From assembly GCA_964541595.1 (NCBI GenBank), contig CAZIRO010000094.1, positions 1 through 10,962 on the forward strand: DNA of 10,962 bases, read 5' to 3'. The first letter of the stretch is position 1, and every line of letters starts with the position of its first letter. Made by a program: the position numbers and the translations under genes. Shown piece by piece: positions 1 through 7,330 of the stretch. The DNA is from CAZIRO01 sp964541595. GTDB lineage: Bacteria > Acidobacteriota > HRBIN11. The notes below the pieces were generated by a model, which worked only from the letters and a program-made list of their open reading frames with translations, was not told the DNA's origin and searched no databases.

Positions 1-303
1 GAACCGAAAGGGTGGGAGCCTGAACAACCCGTTACACCCAATCATCCCCATTTGCGGTTTGACTTGAAGAAGGACAAAGTAGCAATTGAAATACAGCTCA
101 CCGATCCTGCCGATTGCTATAACGATTTTCTAAAATTCTTACTGGCATATAACCTTGAGATTATTGAAATCGCTGTAGAAGTTGTTTATGCCGACAGTGT
201 GCGCGGGAATAACCTGCCTCGCCTGAGAAAAATCCGTCGTGATTTGGAAGTTTACCGACGTGTCATACCCTGTCCGATCTGGGTTATTGGGCTCAAACCA
301 TAG
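1..303 (+). CDS. BglII/BstYI-like type II restriction endonuclease, C-terminal part (5' end outside window)
   Basis: The frame is open from base 1 to a TAG at 301-303, giving 100 residues with no start inside the window that is needed; a TTG at 52 is internal. Residues D21, E30 and Q32 form a D-x8-E-x-Q pattern, followed by a hydrophobic strand and helix. This is the same spacing as the BglII active site (D84, E93, Q95), which binds the metal and cuts DNA; the BglII/BstYI/BamHI group cleaves palindromes with a GATC core. Upstream residues include a tryptophan and a proline-rich loop. No methyltransferase partner is visible; it would lie to the left. Base composition is about 46% GC against about 58% for the neighbours, which suggests recent acquisition. 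The last 11 bases overlap the 3' end of the convergent ABC gene. The family call rests on the motif and strand pattern only. Truncation by the window edge means integrity of the N-terminal half is unknown. Confidence 0.62.
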   Translation, partial: EPKGWEPEQPVTPNHPHLRFDLKKDKVAIEIQLTDPADCYNDFLKFLLAYNLEIIEIAVEVVYADSVRGNNLPRLRKIRRDLEVYRRVIPCPIWVIGLKP

Positions 304-958
304 CGATACGGCCATCGCGCAAATGGACGACCCGTTCGGCGCGTGTGGCGACTTCTGCATCATGTGTGACGACGATGAGCGTCATCCCCTCGTGCCACAG
401 TTCGGTCAGGATTTGCATGATCTCCTGTCCCGTGTGCGAATCGAGATTTCCGGTCGGTTCGTCGGCCAGGAGAATATCTGGATGCGTCACGAGCGCCCGT
501 GCGATGGCCACCCGCTGTTGCTGACCGCCGGAGAGTTCGGATGGTCGGTGATGGGCAAATGCAAGCAATCCCATTCGTTCCAGGATCGTACCCACCCGCC
601 GTTTCCGTTCCCGGCGACTCACACCGCGAATGATCAGTGGCAGTTCCACGTTTTCCCATGCAGTCGCGTAGGGTAGCAGATGAAACGCCTGAAACACAAA
701 TCCGATCCGCCGGTTGCGAATCTCGGCCAGTTCATCGATATCCATTCCGCTTACGGGGCGACTGTCCAGGAGGTACTCTCCCGCGGTCGGCATATCCAGA
801 CAACCGATGATGTTCAGCAGCGTCGTCTTCCCGGACCCTGAGGGCCCCATGACCGCCACGAATTCGCCGCGTTTGACGTCCAGATCGATGCCCCGAAGTG
901 CCTCGTAGGCGACCGGTCCATTCCGGTAGACCTTACGAATTCCGCGCAAGCGGATCAC
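293..958 (-). CDS. ABC transporter ATP-binding protein, LolD/MacB type
   Basis: This cytoplasmic ATPase powers the two permeases encoded just upstream. All ABC motifs are intact (numbered from the GTG start at 958, 221 residues): Walker A GPSGSGKT at 38-45, Q-loop Q90, signature LSGGQ at 142-146, Walker B ILLADE at 162-167 with catalytic E167, D-loop GNLD following, and H-loop H199. The LSGGQQQRVAIARAL and ADEPTGNLD runs are typical of the LolD/MacB/FtsE family, which works with FtsX-like permeases. Start choice: the GTG at 958 has a strong GGAGGT seven bases upstream and gives the usual family beginning (M-I-R-L-R-G). An in-frame ATG at 985 would add nine residues and would overlap the stop of the permease gene as ATGA, but it has no clear ribosome site. 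It is the last gene of the export operon. Its stop lies 11 bases inside the convergent endonuclease gene, leaving no room for a terminator. Confidence 0.96.
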   Translation of the reverse strand: MIRLRGIRKVYRNGPVAYEALRGIDLDVKRGEFVAVMGPSGSGKTTLLNIIGCLDMPTAGEYLLDSRPVSGMDIDELAEIRNRRIGFVFQAFHLLPYATAWENVELPLIIRGVSRRERKRRVGTILERMGLLAFAHHRPSELSGGQQQRVAIARALVTHPDILLADEPTGNLDSHTGQEIMQILTELWHEGMTLIVVTHDAEVATRAERVVHLRDGRIAMV

Positions 959-965
959 GGTCTTT

Positions 966-971
966 ACCTCC
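966..971 (-). promoter_or_regulatory. Ribosome binding site deciding the ABC ATPase start
   Basis: On the minus strand GGAGGT stands seven bases before a GTG at 958. The competing ATG at 985 has only AGCCCTGCGCACTGA before it, with no purine-rich box. This favours the GTG start, although reinitiation at the ATGA overlap remains possible. Confidence 0.6.
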
Positions 972-981
972 ACCGGTGAAA

Positions 982-2232
982 TCATTCAGTGCGCAGGGCT
1001 TCGACAGGTTGCAATCGTGCGGCCCGCATGGCGGGGAAGATCCCCGCGAACAGAACAATGCCGGCAAGGATGGCGACGTATACCAGTGCGATTGTTCCGG
1101 AAAAGATCGGTCGCGCCAGGTACCCCTGAATACTCCAGCTCTCTTCTGGAATCGGGATCTGTCGCACAAGGTGAACCAGGTTCCAGGCAGTCAGTATTCC
1201 CCATACGGCACCACGTGCGAAGATCCATGCGGTCTCACCGAGGACCTGCAGCAGGATCGCGCGACGGCGCATCCCGAGTGCCATTTTCAGACCGAACTCG
1301 GGAACACGTGCATGCACGGTCGCGTACATGATGTTCATCACGCCCACACCGGCGATCCCCAGGGTGATCACTCCCATGATCCCCAGAAAGATCTGGAGGC
1401 CCAACATGATCCGGGCCTGAATGCGTTCAGATTCGATGAGATCCCAGAAGTCCACGGCGTCCGGATCGTCCGGATCGAACCGGTATTTCTGCGCCAGTAC
1501 GGCACGAATGGCCTGACGGACGGCCTCTGCGTGATGGGCATCTACGGGCCGCACATGGATCCGTTCCACCGTCGTCGTACCGAACATCGCCACGTACGTG
1601 GTGAACGGGATCACGACCTTGGCAGCGTCGGGTCCTCCGTACATACCGGACTGCAGTTTGGGACGTAAAACGCCGATCACACGAAAGGGAACGCCCTGAA
1701 TCCGAATCCATTGACCCACCGGATTGGCGTCTCCGAACAGGTCCCGGGCGACCTTCCAGCCGAGGAATGCCACGCGTCGGCGGTACCGCAGGTCGAGATC
1801 GTTCAGGAACCGACCCCCCGGTTGTGGATCCTGTGCCCGCATGTGCCCGAAAGACGCGAACACGCCGGTTACCAGCCGATTCAGATGCCGGTCTCCGTGA
1901 GACACTTCCACGCGGGTGTCATTTTCCGGGGATATCAGCGCAATCTGCGGCACGCGTGCTGCGAGCAGTTGAACGTCCTCGATATGGAACCGGATCGGTC
2001 GTCCCTCCGGCAGACCGCGGTACGGTTTCGATGTTTGACCGGGGTATACCATGATCAGACGACGCCCCAGACCGAACAACGCGGTCTGCACCTGTTGCGC
2101 CAGGCCGGCACCAAACGCCAGCAACACGATCAGCACGAACGAACTCCAGCCGATGGCAAACGTGATCAGCGCTGACCGTCGACGCCGATACCGGTACTCA
2201 CGCACGAAAAACCGGAACAGTGCGGCATTCAT
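982..2232 (-). CDS. MacB-like (FtsX family) ABC transporter permease B
   Basis: An inner-membrane permease subunit of 416 residues with the MacB topology: a cytoplasmic N-terminus, first membrane helix at about 22-44, a large periplasmic domain at about 45-275, then three helices at about 276-305, 325-352 and 376-398. Family marks are the GAG after helix 1, the RRRVAFLGWKVARDLFG stretch and PVGQWIRI-PFRVIGV (the MacB periplasmic core). The KMALGMRRR coupling loop lies before helix 3, and a C-terminal P-V-E-A-L-R ends the protein. Start: the open frame runs up to 2298, but the ATG at 2232 is preferred. It overlaps the TGA of permease A as ATGA, has GGAGG ten bases upstream (2243-2247), and gives the usual N-terminus, whereas the upstream extension lies inside permease A. 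The ATPase is a separate gene, unlike E. coli MacB. The closest relative in view is permease A, sharing order and motifs. The substrate is unknown; antibiotic, lipoprotein or peptide export are all possible for this family. Confidence 0.93.
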   Translation of the reverse strand: MNAALFRFFVREYRYRRRRSALITFAIGWSSFVLIVLLAFGAGLAQQVQTALFGLGRRLIMVYPGQTSKPYRGLPEGRPIRFHIEDVQLLAARVPQIALISPENDTRVEVSHGDRHLNRLVTGVFASFGHMRAQDPQPGGRFLNDLDLRYRRRVAFLGWKVARDLFGDANPVGQWIRIQGVPFRVIGVLRPKLQSGMYGGPDAAKVVIPFTTYVAMFGTTTVERIHVRPVDAHHAEAVRQAIRAVLAQKYRFDPDDPDAVDFWDLIESERIQARIMLGLQIFLGIMGVITLGIAGVGVMNIMYATVHARVPEFGLKMALGMRRRAILLQVLGETAWIFARGAVWGILTAWNLVHLVRQIPIPEESWSIQGYLARPIFSGTIALVYVAILAGIVLFAGIFPAMRAARLQPVEALRTE

Positions 2233-3455
2233 GCACGCAACGCCTCCACGGGGTGTACAGACGCGGCCTTGCGTGCCGGCTGCCATCCGGCCACGCAACC
2301 GGTGACGAGCAGGATGGTCACTGTCGTGAGCGACACCCAGAGGTGAATTTCCGGAACACCCACGTACTCCCGTAACCGTTCTGCTGGCAGACCGTGCACG
2401 ATGAGTGCGGCGAGTCCCATTCCGATCGCGCCGCCAAGGAGTACCAGCGTCACGGATTCCAGCAGAAACTGTGCCAGGATCACGCGTCGACGCATCCCCA
2501 GCGCCATCTTGATGCCGATCTCCCGTGTCCGCTCCTCAACCACAACGAACATGATCGCAGCCACGCCCATACCCGCCACGCTCAGGGTCAGCGTACCGAT
2601 GAGACCCAGGAAACCGTTAAACGCCAGAAAAAAGATATGAAGAAACCGTTCGATCTCCGTGGTAGCCCAGACGAACAGGGCCTCCTCGTCGTCCGGAGAA
2701 AATCCCACACGTGGTCCCAGAAGGGTCCGCATTTCGCGAATGGCTGCCGCGCTGTGGCGGGGATCTTTCGGTTGGAATACAAAATTGTCCACGGATGTGG
2801 CCGCGAACAGGGCACTGTAAGTGGTATGCGGGATGAAGATACAGTTTTCGTCCCGTTCTCCGTATGTACTGTTCTGTGTTTTGGCGCGCATCACCCCGAC
2901 GACCCGAAACGGGAACCGTTCGATCATCAGGGTCTGTCCGATGGGGTCAACATTCCCGAAGAGGGACCGGGCGATCCGGTTCCCCAGAAAGCAGACACGC
3001 CGCCGCTGCAGCACATCGATTCGGTTGAGGAACCGTCCCCGCGCCGGGTAAATGTTCCGCATGCGCGCATATTCGACGTTGGTACCGACGATCGACGCGT
3101 GTACACGCTGCTGACGATAGCGGGTCAACCGTCGGGAACGGAATTCCGGGGACAGGTACCGAATGCGCGACGCCCGGCGACGCAGCCACATGAGATCCGT
3201 AACGGTAATACGGATATCCCGTCCTTTCGGCATTCCCCGATAGGATCTTGAAGTGCGTGCCGGCCAGACGATCACGATATGTTCGCCCAGACCGCGAAAG
3301 TCCTGAATTTGCCGTTTTTGCAAACCCGCACCGAACGCGAGCAACAACGTGATGGCCAGTGTCCCCCAGATCACTCCGGCCAGCGTGAGAAACGTGCGCA
3401 GGGGCTGACTGCGCATATCCCGCCAGAGTGTCGTCACCCACGTCATCCCGTGCAT
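2229..3455 (-). CDS. MacB-like (FtsX family) ABC transporter permease A
   Basis: An inner-membrane permease subunit of 408 residues, paralogous to permease B. Helix 1 spans about 22-44. The periplasmic MacB core domain spans about 45-272, with RRRVCFLGNRIARSLFG and PIGQTLMI-PFRVVGV segments. Three helices follow at about 274-304, 325-355 and 370-392, with the KMALGMRRR loop between the second and third, preceded by EERTREIG. The start at 3455 is chosen because GGGGA stands six bases upstream; a second ATG three codons in is a weaker alternative. The gap from the adaptor stop is 12 bases and the 3' end overlaps permease B by four bases (ATGA), so the two permeases are probably translated in coupled fashion. 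With one ATPase gene and two permease genes, a heterodimeric permease is the simplest reading; this is inferred, not shown. Confidence 0.93.
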   Translation of the reverse strand: MHGMTWVTTLWRDMRSQPLRTFLTLAGVIWGTLAITLLLAFGAGLQKRQIQDFRGLGEHIVIVWPARTSRSYRGMPKGRDIRITVTDLMWLRRRASRIRYLSPEFRSRRLTRYRQQRVHASIVGTNVEYARMRNIYPARGRFLNRIDVLQRRRVCFLGNRIARSLFGNVDPIGQTLMIERFPFRVVGVMRAKTQNSTYGERDENCIFIPHTTYSALFAATSVDNFVFQPKDPRHSAAAIREMRTLLGPRVGFSPDDEEALFVWATTEIERFLHIFFLAFNGFLGLIGTLTLSVAGMGVAAIMFVVVEERTREIGIKMALGMRRRVILAQFLLESVTLVLLGGAIGMGLAALIVHGLPAERLREYVGVPEIHLWVSLTTVTILLVTGCVAGWQPARKAASVHPVEALRA

Positions 3456-3467
3456 TCCGGATCCCCA

Positions 3468-4556
3468 TTATTCCGTCTGTGTGTTTGCAGAACGTTCGAT
3501 CACCTGTTCTCCCTCGCGCAGTCCCTGAACGACCTCAACGTTCAGACCGTCCGAAAGACCGAGTCGAACCGTGCGTTTGCGGATTTCTGTACCGTCGAGC
3601 ACCTCCACCCAGGCCGTGCCGTCGTCTTCGAAGTGAACGAGTCGTTCAGGAATCAGGAGGACGTCGTCCTTTTCGGCAACGATGATGTGTGCGGTTGCCG
3701 AATAACCGGCACGCAGTAGTTTTCCTTCCGTCTGATCGATGCCGATCTCGATGTCGAATACACTGGCATTCCCGTTCTTGCGGGCTTTCGGTGCGATGCG
3801 ACGGACGATACCGGTCACCCGATGGTCCGGGAGCGCGCCGATCTCGATAATGGCCCTGTGGCCGACGTCGATCTTACCGACATCGATTTCATCCACCGTG
3901 CCTTTAAACACCAGACGATGCATATCCGCGATCACGCACAATTCCGTCCCCGGCTGGTAACTCGTCAGTGGTACAACCGGGTCGCCTTCGTGGACCTTGA
4001 TTTCCAGCACCGTTCCGGAAACCGGTGCACGAATCGTGGTTTCCACCTTTTGATCCCCGAAATCCACGGTGCCTCTTTGCATAAGCAGAAACTTTTCCCG
4101 TGCCATCCGATACCGCAGTTCTGCCATCCGGTACTGTTTTTCTGATTCCTCAAGCCGATCGCGCGAAATCAGATGGCTGGCGTATAAACGTCGCTGGCGA
4201 TCCAGAGAACGTGTCGCCCGATCGAACTCGACGCGTGCCATTTCCATCTCCCGGCGGGCGGTAGCGAATTCGAGCGGGGTGGGGTTCGGCAGGAGAGCCA
4301 TCAGAGTATCACCAGCATGCACCGTGTCGCCGACTTTGAAGTAGATCTTCTGTACGATTCCGGGTACGATCGATTTCACAACGACTTCTTCTTCCGGTTC
4401 GATGGTCCCCACGGCGAGCGCTTCGACCGTAATGCGACCGCGTTGAACCGAAACGGTGGTCCAGGTCGGCTGCTGGTTCGTATTCCGGGTGATCAGGAAA
4501 TAGATACCGCCGGCAAGGAATACCAGAAACAGGACAGCCACCAGTACGCGTCGCAT
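3468..4556 (-). CDS. MacA/HlyD-like periplasmic adaptor (membrane fusion) protein
   Basis: 362 residues. The protein is anchored by one N-terminal membrane helix (about 3-22, with basic residues before it) and lies in the periplasm, where such adaptors join an inner-membrane ABC permease to an outer-membrane channel. Domain order is visible: first biotinyl-lipoyl half at about 44-91 (with KVGDTVHAGDTL), a short alpha-helical hairpin at about 94-165 rich in R, E and M, second lipoyl half at about 172-210 (IRAPVSGTVLEIKVHEGD), beta-barrel at about 211-292, and a membrane-proximal domain to the end. There is no lipobox cysteine, so it is a membrane-anchored rather than lipid-anchored adaptor. 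The ATG at 4556 has only a weak GGAG about 11 bases upstream. It is the first gene of the four-gene operon. No outer-membrane TolC-like gene is in the window. Confidence 0.93.
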   Translation of the reverse strand: MRRVLVAVLFLVFLAGGIYFLITRNTNQQPTWTTVSVQRGRITVEALAVGTIEPEEEVVVKSIVPGIVQKIYFKVGDTVHAGDTLMALLPNPTPLEFATARREMEMARVEFDRATRSLDRQRRLYASHLISRDRLEESEKQYRMAELRYRMAREKFLLMQRGTVDFGDQKVETTIRAPVSGTVLEIKVHEGDPVVPLTSYQPGTELCVIADMHRLVFKGTVDEIDVGKIDVGHRAIIEIGALPDHRVTGIVRRIAPKARKNGNASVFDIEIGIDQTEGKLLRAGYSATAHIIVAEKDDVLLIPERLVHFEDDGTAWVEVLDGTEIRKRTVRLGLSDGLNVEVVQGLREGEQVIERSANTQTE

Positions 4557-4614
4557 CGGTCAACTGGCTCCGTATGGGGGATTCATCGTTTCAACGTCTG
4601 TATTCCGGGAGGGG

Positions 4615-4643
4615 TTAACACGTGGTCCGGGATGGCGTATTGT
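4615..4643 (+). promoter_or_regulatory. sppA: Candidate sigma-70 promoter of sppA
   Basis: TTAACA (4615-4620, five of six matches to TTGACA) is followed after exactly 17 bases by TATTGT (4638-4643, four of six matches to TATAAT). Transcription would begin near 4650, leaving a leader of about 140 bases before the sppA start. This is the best-spaced pair I found in the divergent intergenic region. Confidence 0.45.
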
Positions 4644-4663
4644 ATGGATGAAAACGGTGTGAA
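4639..4663 (-). promoter_or_regulatory. Possible promoter of the export operon (minus strand)
   Basis: On the minus strand TACAAT (4639-4644, five of six matches to TATAAT) lies about 80 bases before the adaptor start. The only -35-like box nearby is TTCACA (4658-4663), at a 13-base spacing that is too short for a standard sigma-70 promoter. The call is therefore weak. The box overlaps the -10 of the rightward promoter. Confidence 0.25.
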
Positions 4664-4793
4664 GCGGGGAAACCCATATCTGTCAGTAAAGTCGGAGCAG
4701 CCGCAATGCGTGGACAGGAACCTGATCGGTATTTCAAGCGTTCAATTTGAAGAGTTCATCAAGCAGAACCATCACGCAAGGGGGGTGCGGTGA
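4644..4793 (+). other. Small open frame (49 codons) overlapping the sppA start; coding status doubtful
   Basis: An ATG at 4644 opens 49 codons ending in a TGA at 4791-4793, which overlaps the GTG start of sppA as GTGA, an arrangement typical of translational coupling. The product would be charged and polar with no membrane segment and no recognised domain. Against it: there is no ribosome site before the ATG, the ATG abuts the -10 of the candidate promoter so it would lie upstream of the predicted transcript start, and the frame is open by chance well into the antisense of the adaptor gene. The sppA ribosome site lies in its last codons. Confidence 0.2.
4778..4785 (+). promoter_or_regulatory. 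sppA: Ribosome binding site fixing the GTG start of sppA
   Basis: AAGGGGGG ends four bases before a GTG at 4790. No ATG in the sppA frame lies nearby, and the residues that follow (K-R-R then a hydrophobic run) form a normal membrane-anchor start, so the GTG is accepted. Confidence 0.6.
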
Positions 4794-6538
4794 AACGAAG
4801 AACACTACTGGGTTGTGGCCTGCTCATTGTCCTGTTTATTGCGATTGCGTTGATCGGTCTGTGGGGGCTTCGATATATCGTTCGCGGTCCCGGCCTCCCC
4901 GGACGGTTTGTTCTGGTCGTGCCGTTAGCCGGGGAAATCCGTGAAGCACGCGGTGTGGAGTGGACGCAACTGTTTGTCTTCAAACGTCCATTGACCCTGT
5001 GGGACATCGTACGAGCGATCGATCGTGCCGCAGAAGACCCGCGCGTTCATGGCATTGTCGTGCGAATGCATATGCCTTCCATGGGGTTTGCGAAGGCCCA
5101 GGAGTTGCGGGCGGCGTTGCAACGGTTTCGGGATTCCGGCAAACCGGTCGTTGTGTATGCAGAAATCCTTACCGACAGAGACTATCTGGTCGCGACGGCA
5201 GCCGACCGCATCGTGATGGCGCCCGGTGGATTCGTGGCGTTGAATGGCGTGATTGCGCAGTTCATTTCGGTAAAACGGTTGCTGGATAAACTGGGAATTA
5301 CCGCCCAGATGGTGCAGTTTGGACCGTATAAAAGTGCAGGCGACATGTATACCAAAGATCGGGTCACACCCGAAGTTCGTGCAATGCTGGCGTGGATCGC
5401 CAGATCCCTGGACACACAGTACCTCCGGGCATTACAACAGTCCCGTCCGAAGGTGGTCGCCCGCTGGGATGACATGCTGGCCCGGGGCCTGATCCTTGCG
5501 GATGAAGCGCAGACACTGGGTCTGATCGATGAGGTGCACCCATGGATCGCGTTTAAGAAACAGGTACGGGAAGAGTGGGTCAAAAAATGGATACGTATTT
5601 CCCGCTATGTGCGCGACTTGCCCAATCCGCGGGGCCGTCGAAAGGTCCGGTGCGCACTGGTCTTTGCCGTTGGCGTCATTGTAACGGGCAGGGGGAATCC
5701 CGGAGAAAACATCGGTTCCGAGCAGTACGTACGGTGGCTGGAACAGATCGCACGGGATAAAGAGATCCGTTGTGTGCTCATTCGGGATGACAGTCCCGGC
5801 GGATCCGGAACGGCGTCCGATGAGATCTGGCAGGCCATTGAACGGGTGAAACAAAAGGGCAAGAAGGTCGTCGTCAGCATGAGCGATGTCGCTGGCTCCG
5901 GTGGGTATTATATTGCGATGAACGCCGACCGTATCGTGGCGCAAGCGGGGACGATCACGGGATCGATCGGGGTTGTCGGTGGAAAGTTTGTACTGCGGGG
6001 TACGACGGAGAAAGTGGGTATTCATGTCACAGAAGTTCCCGCACGGGAAAACGCCGGCATGTGGTCCTCGTTTACGCCCTGGAATGAGGATCAGATCGCG
6101 CAGATCCGGCGCACACTCGGTCGATTTTATCGCCAATTCGTGCGCAAGGTCGCCCGGGGCCGAAACCTGCCCATTGAGGCCGTTGAATCCGTCGCGGAAG
6201 GCCGCATCTGGACCGGTGCACAGGCGCTGGAACACGGGCTCGTGGACCGACTGGGAGGGTTTTCCGAAGCCATTGAGGAACTGCGCAAATTGTTGAATCT
6301 TCCGGAAGACACCGTATTTATCTGGAAGATCTATCCGCGGCCGCGCTCCCCATGGGAAATCCTGCTCCAACCTTCGGGAACTGCCGCTCACGCGCATGTT
6401 GCCATCTCTGCATGGGCACAGCCCCCGAATATGCGCCGATGGCTGGAGGCCCTGTGGGTTTTGCACCGTGAATCGGTGGCGTATCTGATGCTTCCGGTGG
6501 AGGTCGGATGGCGTGCCTACGGATATTCCATGGACTGA
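4790..6538 (+). CDS. sppA: Signal peptide peptidase SppA, double-domain 67K type
   Basis: 582 residues, close to the about 600 of E. coli SppA. This inner-membrane serine protease faces the periplasm and degrades cleaved signal peptides and other membrane-linked peptides through a Ser-Lys dyad split between two repeats. A basic start and one helix (about 6-30) anchor it. The N-terminal ClpP-fold domain (about 40-260) carries the catalytic lysine K181 in GPYKSAGDMY. The C-terminal domain (about 285-510) carries SPGGSGTAS, the nucleophile S370 in AGSGGYY, and TGSIGVVGG. The K-to-S separation of 189 compares with 200 in E. coli (K209, S409). Residues 331-334 read R-D-D-S before PGG where many homologues have a neutral residue. 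A tail of about 70 residues after the peptidase domain (rich in P, W and A, with a weak hydrophobic stretch) is unassigned. The stop overlaps the next gene by 26 bases, so the two are probably one transcript. Confidence 0.95.
   Translation: MKRRTLLGCGLLIVLFIAIALIGLWGLRYIVRGPGLPGRFVLVVPLAGEIREARGVEWTQLFVFKRPLTLWDIVRAIDRAAEDPRVHGIVVRMHMPSMGFAKAQELRAALQRFRDSGKPVVVYAEILTDRDYLVATAADRIVMAPGGFVALNGVIAQFISVKRLLDKLGITAQMVQFGPYKSAGDMYTKDRVTPEVRAMLAWIARSLDTQYLRALQQSRPKVVARWDDMLARGLILADEAQTLGLIDEVHPWIAFKKQVREEWVKKWIRISRYVRDLPNPRGRRKVRCALVFAVGVIVTGRGNPGENIGSEQYVRWLEQIARDKEIRCVLIRDDSPGGSGTASDEIWQAIERVKQKGKKVVVSMSDVAGSGGYYIAMNADRIVAQAGTITGSIGVVGGKFVLRGTTEKVGIHVTEVPARENAGMWSSFTPWNEDQIAQIRRTLGRFYRQFVRKVARGRNLPIEAVESVAEGRIWTGAQALEHGLVDRLGGFSEAIEELRKLLNLPEDTVFIWKIYPRPRSPWEILLQPSGTAAHAHVAISAWAQPPNMRRWLEALWVLHRESVAYLMLPVEVGWRAYGYSMD
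6499..6503 (+). promoter_or_regulatory. Ribosome binding site deciding the hydrolase start inside sppA
   Basis: GGAGG ends nine bases before the GTG at 6513, which is in the hydrolase frame and lies inside the end of sppA. The nearby ATG at 6508 is in another frame. This supports an overlapping start rather than one after the sppA stop. Confidence 0.55.
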
Positions 6539-7319
6539 CGTGACGGACTGGTATGTACGCCAGTACCGGTGGTCGGGCATGGCAGACGCCCCGGTCGAAT
6601 GCCTGGCCATCCATGGTGCGGGCAGTGACCATACGGTCTGGAACCTTCTGGTCGCTTGCACGCGTACCGTTTCAGCAGCCGTTCCCATCGCCTGGTTTGC
6701 CGTGGACCTTCCGGGACACGGACGCAGTCCCCGGCCGGCTGCGGATACCATCGTGGCATATGCGGAAGCGCTCACCGCCTGGCCCCGTACGGGGCGTCGG
6801 CAGGTGCTTGTCGGGCATTCCATGGGGGGTGCCATTGCGCTGGAATCGGCCATTCGGTTTCCGCGTCGATGGGATGGTCTGATCCTGGTCGCCACCGGCG
6901 CGCGTCTGCGGGTGCATCCCGATCTGCGTACGCGCCTGGATACGGGCGACAAACGCGGTGCGATCGAATGGTTGCTGCGCTGGCTGTTCGGTCCGCGTGC
7001 AACGCCGGAGGTTCGAAAACGAACGCGTCAGAAGCTCGAACGGACGCTGCTGGCAACACTCCGTGCGGATTTCTCCGCGTGCCACCACTTTGATCGGATG
7101 GGGGATCTGGATCGGGTGCGGATTCCCACGCTCGTACTGGTCGGTACGGCGGATCGGATGACGCCGGTCACATACGGTGAATACCTCGCACATCACATCA
7201 CGCATGCACAACTGCGACAGATCCCCGATGCCGGGCATATGATCATGCTGGAAACGCCAGAGTCCCTGGCACGTGGCATTCTGGCGTTTCTGCAGGAACG
7301 GGTTCTGGCCGGACCGTAA
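6513..7319 (+). CDS. Alpha/beta hydrolase fold enzyme
   Basis: 268 residues with no signal peptide or membrane helix, so probably cytoplasmic. The canonical fold is visible in order: oxyanion motif HGAG at 34-37, VDLPGHGRS at 64-72, nucleophile elbow G-H-S-M-G-G with S103, a helical lid at about 135-195, the acid D214 in VGTADRMTP, and the base H242 in DAGHM. The triad S103-D214-H242 is complete. The substrate cannot be read from sequence: the family includes esterases, BioH, MenH and dienelactone hydrolases. The neighbouring MenA-like prenyltransferase makes a MenH-type role worth a test, but the two genes are convergent and MenH-specific residues were not verified. The GTG start at 6513 overlaps sppA by 26 bases and has GGAGG at 6499-6503. 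The stop is nine bases from the stop of the convergent gene. Confidence 0.9.
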   Translation: MPTDIPWTDVTDWYVRQYRWSGMADAPVECLAIHGAGSDHTVWNLLVACTRTVSAAVPIAWFAVDLPGHGRSPRPAADTIVAYAEALTAWPRTGRRQVLVGHSMGGAIALESAIRFPRRWDGLILVATGARLRVHPDLRTRLDTGDKRGAIEWLLRWLFGPRATPEVRKRTRQKLERTLLATLRADFSACHHFDRMGDLDRVRIPTLVLVGTADRMTPVTYGEYLAHHITHAQLRQIPDAGHMIMLETPESLARGILAFLQERVLAGP

Positions 7320-7330
7320 CCGTCCCGTTC
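7296..7330. terminator. Weak inverted repeat across two convergent stop codons
   Basis: GAACGGG (7296-7302) and CCCGTTC (7324-7330) are perfect inverted arms of seven bases around a 21-base loop that holds the hydrolase stop and part of the nine-base gap. No T-run follows on either strand, so this is at most a weak or factor-assisted bidirectional terminator. Confidence 0.22.

Noticed and set aside
898..1668. 256-codon plus-strand frame opposite permease B and the ATPase start
   Set aside because: Antisense to confident family members; no domain, no ribosome site and a shadow-like residue mix.
2233..2298. Longer start for permease B (22 extra residues)
   Set aside because: The extension lies within permease A and is unlike the family N-terminus; the ATG at 2232 has GGAGG and an ATGA overlap.
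2394..3251. 285-codon plus-strand frame opposite permease A
   Set aside because: Same reasoning: the minus-strand permease has clear topology and motifs, while this frame has none.
293..4556. Calling the operon macAB by name
   Set aside because: The ATPase and permeases are separate genes, there are two permeases, and the substrate cannot be read from sequence, so only a MacAB-like description is supported.
5432..6952. 506-codon open frame on the minus strand across sppA and the hydrolase gene
   Set aside because: It is antisense to two genes with complete catalytic motifs, has no recognisable domain, and its composition (rich in R, P, S and H) is typical of a shadow frame in GC-rich DNA.
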